In this document: one piece after another, positions 1-7,621 of the stretch | How positions within the stretch are numbered: position 1 is the first letter of the stretch | Layout of the letters: every line of letters begins with the position of its first letter | Assembly (NCBI GenBank): GCA_012295275.1 | Contig: CM022669.1 | Coordinates: forward strand, 18,331,091-18,341,090 | Source: Chrysomallon squamiferum | Lineage: Eukaryota > Mollusca > Gastropoda > Neomphalida > Peltospiridae | Direction: 5' to 3' | Length of the DNA: 10,000 bases | Notes under the pieces: model-generated | The model's input: the letters and a program-made list of their open reading frames with translations, nothing else | Database searches by the model: none | What the model was told of the DNA's origin: nothing | Made by a program: the position numbers and the translations under genes

Positions 1-36
1 AAAAAAAAAAAAAAAAAAAAGATAGAGAGAGAGAGA
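1..36. repeat. poly(A)20 followed by short GA repeat
   Basis: Twenty A residues open the window and are followed by GATA and then about six GA units. The tract is cut by the window edge, so its full length is unknown. It could be the tail of a retroposed element lying upstream, or a simple purine tract. Confidence 0.9.
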
Positions 37-561
37 CCGCAAGTTCTCAATTTTGACCACATCATTTCGTCCCTTAGGAATATTTATCTAATTTGTCCTT
101 CTGCAAAAACATGTCCAGTGGTTGGCTTAATTATCTTTTCTTCATAGCTGTTCCATTGTGTCTTGGCCGTTCTTTTATTTTCTTTCTTTTTTTCTTTTTT
201 TTAAAATAAATATTTGAATAGAAAAACTTTTTTTTGCCATTCTTTCTGTGACTGTTTTGTACGAGCCCTCGGTTAGAGATTTGTTTCTGAGTCGTCATGC
301 ATGTTTTTAGACAAAAGAAACGATGAAAAAAAATTAACGTGTCCGTGCCAAAGACCCAGAGCACGAGGTGGGTTCAGTCAAAAGTGGCTTTGAAGGGAAA
401 TTGCGGTTGAAGGGCTGGATATTATGAAGTGTATTCTTGTTTGATCAAGTTTCCAATATTCCGCTTGCGTTTTGTCTGCTGTGTTTAATTAAGCATGATG
501 GGGGTTATTAAGAATGCATCAGTGTTTTTGAAGGATTGAAGTGTCTAAGAAAGAAAACCTC
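37..561. other. Non-repetitive AT-rich stretch, no gene seen
   Basis: This sequence has short T-rich runs (about 177-236) and no long tandem repeat. Open frames are short. The longest, on the minus strand at 131-364, is rich in Lys, Phe and Asn because it reads through A/T homopolymers, and it resembles no family I know. I see no RNA gene. Nothing here is supported beyond unique intergenic or intronic DNA. Confidence 0.6.
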
Positions 562-612
562 AGAAGAAGAAGAAGAAGAAGGAGAAGAAGAGACGGAGAG
601 AAAAAAAAAGAG
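562..612. repeat. AGA-rich purine tract
   Basis: AGA/GGA triplets are followed by GAGA and nine A residues. Over about 50 bases only one pyrimidine (a C near 594) interrupts the purines. The AGA part is close to mirror-symmetric, the kind of sequence known to form intramolecular triplex (H-DNA). It is a microsatellite by structure, and no function can be inferred. Confidence 0.85.
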
Positions 613-1528
613 ATGAATCAGGACCGGCCTGTCATAATTTGAAGAAAAGGCCTGGCGGTGCAATGACAAAAACTTATCACAATTCTGCTTGATTGCTCCC
701 GAGCCATTTTACTTGATTTGCTTGTCGTAAGAGGAGTCAAGGGTGTATGTAATCTACTCAGCAATCGTCAATAAGACAAAATAGGAACCTCGCTCATTGA
801 TCCGCGATCGAATAGCTTCCAGAGGAATCTACAAAAGACTGTTTCCTTTAATTGCAAGGAGGAACAGCGAGTGGCTTTTGTCCACCAGTGATTCCCGAGG
901 TCAAGCGAGGTCTTGCGGACACCGACGGCCACACGCTATCCAATTAAATTGCCCTGGCATCCTACAAAATTAATCGAGTTTGAGGAATGGCAGCTCTCGA
1001 AAATCAATGCCGCCGCCTATTTGATTAGCGGTGGGCAGGAATTGCAGTTTCCTGAATTCTCGATCGTTTTATAAGGCAATCCAAAGGTTGCTAAGGCGAA
1101 TGGAGGCGAATCATTTCTGACCACGGCTAAAAGAAAGAGTCGACGACTGAACTGCGGGTTCTTAGAGAGAATAAAAAGATAAAATGCCAGAGAATTTCTG
1201 AAGATAAAAATCTTTTAGCTTCGGGACAAGTTCTGTGATCTTTTGTAATAAATAAATATACCACGATACAGCTTCCCCGAATTTCGCTCTCGTTTCCAGA
1301 GTAAACATGAAGGGAAATGTGATATGTGTTTTCTTAGCGATGTTTAATTACATGTTTGTTTATTTTTATTTAGTTTCAAAGATTTATCTTTCGTAAGTAA
1401 TATGAGACCCTGCCAGGCAAATTGCGTTTTGGCAAGAATTGTGACTAATTGTAAAGATATGAAATTTATGATTTTGATCGTGGTTTTTCTTCTCTTAATA
1501 CTTTTCGAAATATTCTTTTTCGTTTTCT
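613..1528. other. Repeat-poor, less AT-rich island; candidate regulatory or conserved non-coding DNA
   Basis: This is the longest stretch free of microsatellites, and about 780-1140 is clearly richer in G+C and CpG than its surroundings. Visible words include AGGTCA-N4-AGGTCT at 898-913, AT-rich homeodomain-like cores (CAATTAAATT near 940, TTGATTAGC near 1021), a minus-strand TATAAAA at 1067-1073 and a forkhead-like GTAAACA at 1301-1307. A plus-strand frame with no ATG is open for 60 codons (892-1071), but that length is expected by chance at this composition and the translation is not recognisable. The 1320-1528 part returns to AT-rich sequence. The regulatory reading is inferred from composition and motifs only. 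Confidence 0.35.
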
Positions 1529-1655
1529 TATCGTCGTCATCATCATCATAATCATTATCAACATCATCATTATTTATTTGTTTGTTTGTTTATTTATTAT
1601 TATTATTACTATTCTTCTTCTTCTTCTTCTTATTATTATTATTATTATTATTATT
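1529..1655. repeat. Compound microsatellite TCG/TCA/TTTG/TTA/TTC/ATT
   Basis: Successive blocks of TCG, TCA, TTTG, TTA, TTC and ATT units abut with few interruptions. An open frame through it encodes a Leu/Phe run, which is a by-product of the repeats and not a membrane protein. Several different triplet families in one tract suggest repeated slippage plus point mutation. Confidence 0.9.
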
Positions 1656-1752
1656 GAAAGCTACAATATTATCCAGTTGTTTAAATATTAATATAATTGG
1701 TTTGTTAAAGATTTTGTTGCGGTTATTTTCTTCTTCTTTTCATTATTTATTT

Positions 1753-1753
1753 C

Positions 1754-1801
<48 letters not shown>

Positions 1802-1834
1802 AATAACAATAATAACAATAACAACAACAACAAC

Positions 1835-1873
<39 letters not shown>

Positions 1874-1954
1874 TATTATTATTATTATTTAACATCATCA
1901 TCATCATTATTATTATTATTTACCATGATTATTGTCATCATCATCATCATCATT
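1753..1954. repeat. Compound microsatellite (CAA)16, AAT/AAC mix, AAT-ATT inverted pair, TCA runs
   Basis: Sixteen CAA units (1753-1800) lead into mixed TAA/CAA units, then an AAT run that flips at 1872/1873 into an ATT run, then TCA and ATT runs up to 1954. The flip makes a perfect inverted repeat with 17 bp arms and no spacer (1856-1889). The polyglutamine readable from the CAA block is an artefact: the frame runs in from other simple repeats and stops right after the block. Confidence 0.92.
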
Positions 1955-2330
1955 CTGTTCGCTGTTTGAGATAACGAGTATTGTGCCGACTCTAACTACA
2001 TTACTAAATTTATAGCGGTTAATTTAATAGTTCAGTTTATTCTTCATCATTTGACGAGAACTATTGAATATTATTTATTTCATTTAGCTTAATAACTGAC
2101 CTGCATCCAGCAGTCAAGACTTTGACAGACATTCGTATAATCTGAAGCAGAATAATAATCTGAAGCTCAAAATTTTGTACGTGTTTGTATTATTATTTGT
2201 CTTTGCTTATTATTAATTTTTCATCGGTTTTTTTTTTTATTACATATTATTTAATATTGTTATTGCGGTTATTATTTTTATTATTGTCATTTGTTGGTGG
2301 TTATTATTATGTAGCATAGGTTATATCATT
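1955..2330. other. AT-rich unique sequence, no gene seen
   Basis: Short ATT clusters (about 2165-2310) and a T9-10 run near 2228 lie in otherwise unique AT-rich DNA. No open frame, RNA gene or longer repeat is visible. Confidence 0.6.
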
Positions 2331-2347
2331 GTTACTATTACTATTAC

Positions 2348-2398
<51 letters not shown>
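2331..2398. repeat. (ACT)n then (ATT)n microsatellite
   Basis: A few ACT/ATT units change into an uninterrupted ATT run of about 48 bases. The clean ATT block is likely to be length-polymorphic. Confidence 0.93.
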
Positions 2399-2466
2399 GG
2401 TCTTTGCTATGCTGTTATTGGTGAAATAGTTCTTAAATTAAGTTCTGCAATGTTTTCCTTAATTTT

Positions 2467-2469
<3 letters not shown>

Positions 2470-2497
<28 letters not shown>

Positions 2498-2500
2498 TTT
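2470..2500. repeat. (TTTA)n plus T run
   Basis: About five TTTA units are followed by ten T residues. It is a short tetranucleotide microsatellite. Confidence 0.85.
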
Positions 2501-2773
2501 ATTCTACACTGAAATATTACCGCTAGTTAAACCTGGTAATTTACGATGTTGAAAACAAAATTTTGTTTTATAATCATGATACTAACGGATACCATTTGGA
2601 CTGATTTTTTATTTATTTATAATTGATAAATCCTTTTGTTTGTTCTGTTTCTTTTTTTTTTTTAAATAAATTTTGTTATAGACGGGTACCAAGCGATGTC
2701 TGACAGTATTTGTATTTGATTAAAATAACTACATATTTGAATATTTAATGTAGATATTACTGCTACTATTATT
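2501..2773. other. AT-rich unique sequence, no gene seen
   Basis: This is mostly unique AT-rich sequence with an A/T homopolymer near 2650-2670. I see no coding frame, RNA gene or tandem repeat longer than a few units. Confidence 0.55.
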
Positions 2774-2817
2774 TCAACAACACTACTACTACCACCACCA
2801 CCACAACCACAACAACC

Positions 2818-2850
<33 letters not shown>

Positions 2851-2870
2851 TAATTAATAATAATATTAAA
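2774..2870. repeat. Compound microsatellite CAA/ACT/ACC/CAA/AAT
   Basis: Blocks of CAA, ACT, ACC, CAA and AAT follow one another and decay at the right into TTAATTAATAAT. Neighbouring blocks differ by one base per unit, which is what is expected when point mutations spread through an array by slippage. Confidence 0.9.
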
Positions 2871-3107
2871 CATCAAAAATAGAAAAGCTTGCAAGGGTTT
2901 AACATTAATAATTAAAACAAATTAGTTTTGATAGCAAATTTTGAAAATATACTCATTTACAAAATAGTATATGTAACAAGATAATAATTATTCCCTTGAT
3001 TTGAATTACTACTAATATGTAATAATATATTTAAAATAATGATGATTGTGGTTACTGAAGAAAGGAAATATAATTGGAAAGATATTAAAATGAATAAAAC
3101 AATTTAA
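2871..3107. other. AT-rich unique sequence, no gene seen
   Basis: Very AT-rich DNA without a long tandem array. I see no open frame of note and no RNA gene. Confidence 0.55.
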
Positions 3108-3172
3108 ATAAAAATAAATAAATGAATAAACAATAAATAAATAAATAAATAAACATAATAATGATGATGAAG

Positions 3173-3237
<65 letters not shown>

Positions 3238-3270
3238 TAAAAATACTACTACTAATAAAAATAATAATAA
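3108..3270. repeat. (AAAT)n, short GAT, (AAT)20 compound microsatellite
   Basis: AAAT units with GAAT variants (about 3108-3152) are followed by a short GAT block and then about 60 bases of uninterrupted AAT (3173-3232). A decayed AAT/ACT edge follows to about 3270. Confidence 0.92.
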
Positions 3271-3440
3271 TTTTAACGTTTAAATTCCAGTTTCAAAAAT
3301 AATGTAAAAGTAATGAACACATGAATAAATGAATAAACTAACGAATGGATTACTAACTGAATGAATAAATTTAAATTTGGCCGTGTATCGAAAATATTAA
3401 ATTCCTGACAGTAAAACATCAAAGTTTTCCTAAAATAAAT

Positions 3441-3448
<8 letters not shown>
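3271..3448. other. AT-rich sequence with scattered GAAT/AAAT units
   Basis: Loose GAATAAAT-like words (for example 3322-3370) suggest an old, eroded tetranucleotide array. There is no gene signal. Confidence 0.5.

Positions 3449-3480
<32 letters not shown>
3449..3480. repeat. (TTA)n microsatellite
   Basis: About 32 bases of uninterrupted TTA/ATT units. Confidence 0.92.
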
Positions 3481-3482
<2 letters not shown>

Positions 3483-3758
3483 AAACTCAGTAAAATAAAC
3501 AAAAATAAATAGGTTTTTTTACCACAAGAATTAAAATAAGCTCGTAGATCGCGACAACAGAGACTTCGAAAATATAAATTGTAAATTATTCCATGTCAGT
3601 AAATTTGATTTCCCCCCCGAAATCACCACTCGGCATCAAGTTGACAAATATGAACATTTTCCCTCGAACCCATTTTATCACATCAAAATGTCTTTCATAT
3701 CAATAAACCATCTTTATCGAACAAGAAAACTCCGCACTATTCACAGGCCAGAAATATG
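3481..3758. other. Unique AT-rich sequence with a C7 run
   Basis: Ordinary AT-rich DNA with a run of seven C near 3612-3618. No coding frame or RNA gene is supported. Confidence 0.55.
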
Positions 3759-3782
3759 AAAAAAAACAAAAAAAAAAAAAAA
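3759..3782. repeat. Poly(A) tract with one C
   Basis: About 24 bases of A interrupted by one C at 3767. It abuts the less AT-rich island that starts with CCCGG. I could not find a SINE head upstream, so a retroposon-tail origin is unproven. Confidence 0.9.
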
Positions 3783-4165
3783 CCCGGAGAAGTCCGTAGA
3801 CGCTCGATATTGCTGGCTGTTTGGTCACGGAGATGAAGCGATTTGTAAAAAAAAGGGTACAGTGTTTGAGTTTGTGTCAATGATGGATGGCCCGGGGGTA
3901 AGAAAGTCGTTCATAACAATCACCTCATCTTTCCCTCATCACGCGCCTTACAGGACACCGCAAACTTCGCCATCTGCAGACTGGCGCGTGCACGAGTCGA
4001 CAACGATTCGCGCGGTTTTTGTGGTCGTCTGCTGTTTGTTTTGTTTTGATATTTTTTTTTTTTCTCTCTCTTCTTTTCAAATAAGAGGTTGCTGTGTATC
4101 AAAATTAATTGCAGTTTGTGATGAATTTGATATTACGTTCGTATGAACAATTTATTTCTTGCAGG
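3783..4165 (+). other. CpG-containing island with a short open frame and splice-like signals
   Basis: About 3783-4030 has many CpG and GCGC words and is clearly less AT-rich than its surroundings. A plus-strand frame opens with tandem ATG codons at 3880 and 3883. The second has A at -3 and G at +4, a good animal start context. It stays open to the stop at 4144-4146, giving a protein of about 88 residues. The protein is unrecognised, with a Thr/Ser/Pro/His-rich N-terminal half and a hydrophobic Val/Cys/Phe stretch whose Phe part comes from a T-run. A donor-like GGG|GTAAGA at 3897 and an acceptor-like TTTATTTCTTGCAG|G ending at 4164 could define an intron of about 270 bp. It could equally be a regulatory island with chance signals. 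Confidence 0.25.
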
Positions 4166-4227
4166 AGATAAAATGTGGTATTTTTTTGAGTTTTATAACT
4201 TTTATTTTTATGACTGATGAGGATATT

Positions 4228-4250
4228 AAAAAAAAAAAAAAAAAAAAAAA
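4228..4250. repeat. Poly(A)23
   Basis: Twenty-three consecutive A residues. No Pol III A or B box was found upstream, so it is called only a homopolymer. Confidence 0.95.
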
Positions 4251-4548
4251 TAATTATTTCAGGAACTAAATTCGATGTTACCGAATATTATATTATAACA
4301 TTTAGAAAATTTATTTATATTAGATGCGATATTCTTTCATTCTTTCTCATCTTTTTATTTTCTTCTACTTAAATATTATAATAGTTACTGTTGTTGTAGT
4401 TATTGTTGTTGCCATTGATATACCTTCATCATCATGGTTATTATTTTAGTATTATTTATTCCTGATAATATTAAAAAATGACGATTATATGAAAATTGTT
4501 TAACTGTAATACTTAATTTAACTTAAGCTGTTGTGGTTGTACTGGCTT
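4251..4548. other. AT-rich sequence with short TTG/TTA clusters
   Basis: Scattered GTTGTTGTAGTT-like units at about 4385-4415 look like an eroded trinucleotide array. No gene is seen. Confidence 0.55.
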
Positions 4549-4665
4549 GAGTAGTAGTAGTAGTAGTAGTAGTTACAGCATTAGTAATAACAGTAATAGT
4601 TGTAGTTACAGTAGTAGTATCAGTGGTATTGATACTATTTCGCTTGTTGTTGTTGTTATTATTAT
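4549..4665. repeat. (TAG)n with decayed TAG/TAA/CAG units and TTG/TTA end
   Basis: A clean TAG block (about 4551-4573) grades into interrupted units and then a TTG/TTA run to 4665. It resembles the following array at 4741-4918 in order and composition. Confidence 0.85.
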
Positions 4666-4740
4666 TTAGTTATTTATGGAAAAAAATATGAATATATAAA
4701 AATAATTAATTTAGCTCCAATTGTTGTAATTGTACTGATT

Positions 4741-4878
4741 ATAACAGTAATAGTAATAGTAGTAGTAGTTGTAGTAGTAGTAGTAGTAGTAGTAGTAGTA
4801 CCAGAAGCTGTATTATTATTGTTGATGTTGTTGTTGTTTTTATTATTATTATTGTTGTCGTTATTATTATTATTATTA

Positions 4879-4918
<40 letters not shown>
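4741..4918. repeat. Compound microsatellite TAG/TTG/ATT
   Basis: TAG units (4755-4801) are followed by a short unique CCAGAAGCTG spacer, then TTG and ATT units ending in a clean ATT block near 4918. A minus-strand frame through it reads poly-Asn then poly-Thr. That is repeat translation, not a prion-like protein. Confidence 0.9.
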
Positions 4919-4919
<1 letters not shown>

Positions 4920-5473
4920 TGTTGACACTACAATATCTCAAACTCTGACACGAACTCTTTCAACTTGATTGTGCTCGACTGCGACATCGCTCCTAAACAA
5001 CGCAACGTCAACGCCACAGCAAACCCAATGAGATTTTTGTACTGGGGGGGGTCATCAAATTCACAAATAGGGGAGTTATCCCTGAGTAATTTCTCAAGGT
5101 TACGCCCCTTCTTTCCAATGATGTAGCTCTCTTTTTTTTTTTTTAATCTGTTTCATTTTTCAGCACGTTTAAATTAATTCTAAGCCACATGCATGCAAAC
5201 TGCAGTGAATATGGGAAGCTGGAACGTTGGATGAATTCTGAAGGAAAAAAAATTCCCTTGAAGCACCATCAAATTAAATTTATTTCATTCGCCGCAAGTT
5301 CCAACCCCATTAAACCTTGCGTAACCCCTGGAAGGGACCTCACCGCAGAATAAACATGACACGTCAGACAAAAACGGGTTGCATGAAAATGAGGATTTAA
5401 AATAAAGTGAAATAAAAAAAAAAAGAGATATTTTTTTTTGTGGTATTGTTGGAAACCGGCAAGAAAAGTCCCG
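4920..5473. other. Mixed-composition unique sequence with G8 run; no gene supported
   Basis: About 4940-5400 is less AT-rich and unique. It holds a G8 run at 5044-5051, an octamer-like ATGCAAAC at 5193-5200 with one mismatch to ATGCAAAT, and a short inverted pair (GGTTACGC at 5098-5105, complement at 5319-5326). T and A runs interrupt at about 5132-5144 and 5414-5440. No open frame or RNA fold is convincing. It could be a minor regulatory patch or simply ancestral unique DNA. Confidence 0.4.
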
Positions 5474-5494
5474 AAAAAAAAAAAAAAAAAAAAA
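5474..5494. repeat. Poly(A)21
   Basis: Twenty-one A residues. The sequence to the right (5495-5600) stays almost pure A/T with AAT and AAAT words. Confidence 0.95.
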
Positions 5495-5628
5495 TTTTGA
5501 AATAAAATAATAAAAAAAATAATTAGAAGGGAAAAATTATATATTTTTTAAATATATTAAAAAATAATAATAATAATAAAATAAAATAATAATTAGAAAC
5601 TTTGTGTGTTTTTGTTTGTGCGTATATT
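5495..5628. other. Nearly pure A/T stretch
   Basis: Almost all A and T, with eroded AAT/AAAT units. No gene or structured element is visible. Confidence 0.6.
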
Positions 5629-6140
5629 AACATTAGATCTAATTTAATTGTAAAATAATAATACTTTTTACTTATAAAAATATCATATTTAATTTAATTT
5701 TTAAAATAACACTTGTTTTTTTTTTGTTTTTTTTTTAATATTAGATATAATTTAAAACACTGTGATATTATGCCTTTGGGCTTTCACTAACTTTTAATAT
5801 TATCAATAGTTAAGTCTATGTTATAATTAATATCATAAAGTCACTGTATTATTATAGCACTACATTGCTTATCACTAATATGTGACGTAATTAAAAATAT
5901 TATGACTCCATTACTATAGTAGCAATGTCACTCCACTATATTAGACAGTCTTCACTCCTTAATACAGCATAATATTAAAGCGTGATAATTTTAAACAGTG
6001 ACTGATAAATGTTATGAATTAATATTCCAGTCTTCGCAGTCACTAAAATTTAATATAATGTGTCATTTTAGGAGATAATTAAAACTGGAATATTACTATG
6101 TTATAGTTGTAAATTATGTCCGATTCTTTAGCTAGACACA
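5629..6140. repeat. Decayed outer copies of the 49-50 bp satellite
   Basis: Words resembling the satellite monomer recur here with changes and uneven spacing. AACATTAGATCTAATTTAA at 5629, a relative 50 bp on near 5679, AATATTAGATATAATTTAA at 5737, and AATATGTGACGTAATTAAAA at 5877 are examples. The last of these continues with a recognisable CTCCATTACTATAG tail. I infer old diverged monomers at the left edge of the array. Part of 6020-6095 does not fit the monomer and contains a nested inverted repeat. Confidence 0.5.
6020..6095. repeat. Nested inverted repeat, possible small MITE-like or hairpin element
   Basis: A perfect 12 bp inverted repeat (TAATATTCCAGT at 6020-6031, complement at 6084-6095) encloses a second perfect 7 bp pair (CTAAAAT at 6043-6049, ATTTTAG at 6065-6071). 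The internal loops are 11 and 12 bases and the terminal loop is 15. The heptamer ATGTTAT lies just outside on both sides (6009-6015 and 6098-6104), though not directly touching the arms. The same heptamer also occurs at 5818, so it may not be a target-site duplication. Chance folding in AT-rich DNA is a real alternative. Confidence 0.35.
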
Positions 6141-7050
6141 AATATCTGATATAATATAGCATTAAAATCTCATTACTCTATATAGTCTTTAATATCTGAT
6201 ATAATTTAATATTAAAATATCACCACTCTGTACAATCACAATATCTGATATAATTTAATATTTAAATATCACTACTCTGTACAATCACAATATCTGGTAT
6301 AATTTAATATTAAAATATCACTACTCTATACAGTCACAATATCTGATATAATTTAATATTAAAATATCACTATTCTATACAGACACAATATCTGATATAA
6401 TTTAATATTAAAATATCACTACTCTATATAGAAGCTAATATCTGATATAATTTAATATTAAAATATCACTACTCTATACAGTCACAAATATCTGATATAA
6501 TTTAATATTAAAATATCACTACTTTATAGAATCACAGTATCTGATATAATTTAATTTTAGAATATCACTACTCTATGCAGTCACAAATATCTGATATAAT
6601 TTAATATAAAAATATCAACACTACACAATCACAAATGTCTGATATAATTTAGTATTAAAATATCACTACTCCATTGATAACTAACATCTGATATAATTGA
6701 ATATTAAAAGGTCAATACTCTATAAATCTTTAAAATTTAATATTATAATATCACTAAATACAAAAACAAATGTCTGATATAATTTAGTATTAAAATATCA
6801 CTACTCCATTGATAACTAATATCTGATATAATTGAATATTAAAAGGTCAATACTCTATAAATCTTTAATATCTGATATAATTTAATATTATAATATCACT
6901 AATCTATACAAAAACTAATATCTGATATAATTTAATATTAAAATATCACTACTCTATACAATCACAAATATCTGATATAATTCAAAATTTATTTCATATT
7001 CACAAGTCATTAACATAATAAATCTGATGTAATTTAATAATAGAAATAAA
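6141..7050. repeat. AT-rich tandem satellite, 49-50 bp monomer, about 18 copies
   Basis: The monomer begins AATATCTGATATAATT, continues with a TTAATATTAA palindrome and AATATCACTACTCTATACA, and ends in variants of GTCAC or CTA. Copies start at 6141, 6191, 6240, 6289, 6338, 6387, 6437, 6487, 6536, 6586, 6634, 6683, about 6732 (short), 6769, 6818, 6867, 6917 and 6967, with a decayed copy near 7017. Most spacings are 49 or 50. Two junction types alternate irregularly: CACAA and CTAA/TTTAA. Copies 6634-6768 and 6769-6916 form a higher-order duplication. No frame is coding. It is a minisatellite or satellite by period; a centromeric or structural role cannot be judged from one window. Confidence 0.95.
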
Positions 7051-7232
7051 ATTATTATTATTTTACAGGTCGTGATGTCTTATAAAATAATATGGAAATG
7101 AACTGTTGATAATTGATAATATATTTGGATATTATATCACAGTATGTAAGTCACACCGAAGATTTCATTAAATCGTTGAGAAATAGGTATCTTTATACAG
7201 AACCACAACAGAAACAATAGCAATAATCCTTA
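7051..7232. other. AT-rich unique sequence beyond the satellite
   Basis: The satellite ends here. A plus-strand acceptor-like TTATTATTTTACAG ends at 7068, but no exon follows that I can support. No repeats or genes are seen. Confidence 0.5.
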
Positions 7233-7402
7233 CAGTAGTAGTAGTAGTAGTTGTAGTTGTAGTAGTGATAGCAGTAGTAGTAATAATAATAATATAAAAA
7301 CAATATTAATAAAATAATAATAATAATAATATAAAAAATAATAATAATAATAATGATGATGATGATGACAATAACAAGAGCAAAAAAACAACAACAACAA
7401 CA
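7233..7402. repeat. Compound microsatellite AGT/AAT/GAT/CAA
   Basis: AGT units with interruptions (7233-7280) give way to AAT, a short GAT block (7353-7368) and a CAA block (about 7388-7400). A minus-strand frame here reads Leu/Tyr/His runs and is a repeat artefact. Confidence 0.88.
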
Positions 7403-7414
7403 TTAAATAGCACA

Positions 7415-7621
7415 CAATAATTATTATAACGGTTAAATCATTAACGTCTGGTATGTTCCTGGGTTCAAATCATGGTACTGGGGAACTAATTAAAATTTAC
7501 AACAAAAACAAAACCTACCTATTTTAATTAACTCTATAAAAACAATTTTATATAACTTACCTTTCCTTAATAAATCAAACACTAATTTTGCAATATTTCC
7601 CAGGTATATAATGTAAGCAAC

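Noticed and set aside
131-364. Minus-strand Lys-rich frame
   Set aside because: The Lys/Phe-rich core comes from A/T homopolymers, and no family resemblance is seen.
892-1071. Plus-strand 60-codon open frame without ATG, possibly an internal exon
   Set aside because: The nearest good acceptor-like site (ending at 888) leaves an in-frame TGA at 889-891. The length is expected by chance at this composition, and the translation is unrecognised.
1393-1400. GTAAGTAA as a plus-strand splice donor after the 613-1320 island
   Set aside because: The exon side reads TTC instead of AG and no supporting open frame leads into it.
1582-1803. Plus-strand frame ending in polyglutamine
   Set aside because: Leu/Phe runs come from ATT/TTC repeats and the Gln run from the CAA array. 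The frame stops at once when the repeat unit changes to TAA.
3660-3670. Minus-strand B-box-like GGTTCGAGGGA
   Set aside because: It has only 9 of 11 matches, no A box at tRNA-like spacing and no T-arm pairing, so no SINE or tRNA call is made.
4674-4928. Minus-strand frame encoding poly-Asn and poly-Thr, prion-like in look
   Set aside because: It is a translation of the ATT and TAG arrays. The flanks carry no coding-like sequence, and other frames of the same repeats are equally open.
5098-5326. 8 bp inverted pair GGTTACGC/GCGTAACC about 213 bp apart
   Set aside because: Too short and too far apart to separate from chance, with no flanking duplication or element structure.
6141-7050. CRISPR array, because of the regular 49-50 bp spacing
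   Set aside because: The whole unit is similar from copy to copy, so there are no unique spacers. The setting is eukaryotic and no cas-like genes are present.
7230-7415. Minus-strand Leu/Tyr/His-rich frame
   Set aside because: Explained by the AGT, AAT, GAT and CAA blocks and their lack of stops in one frame.
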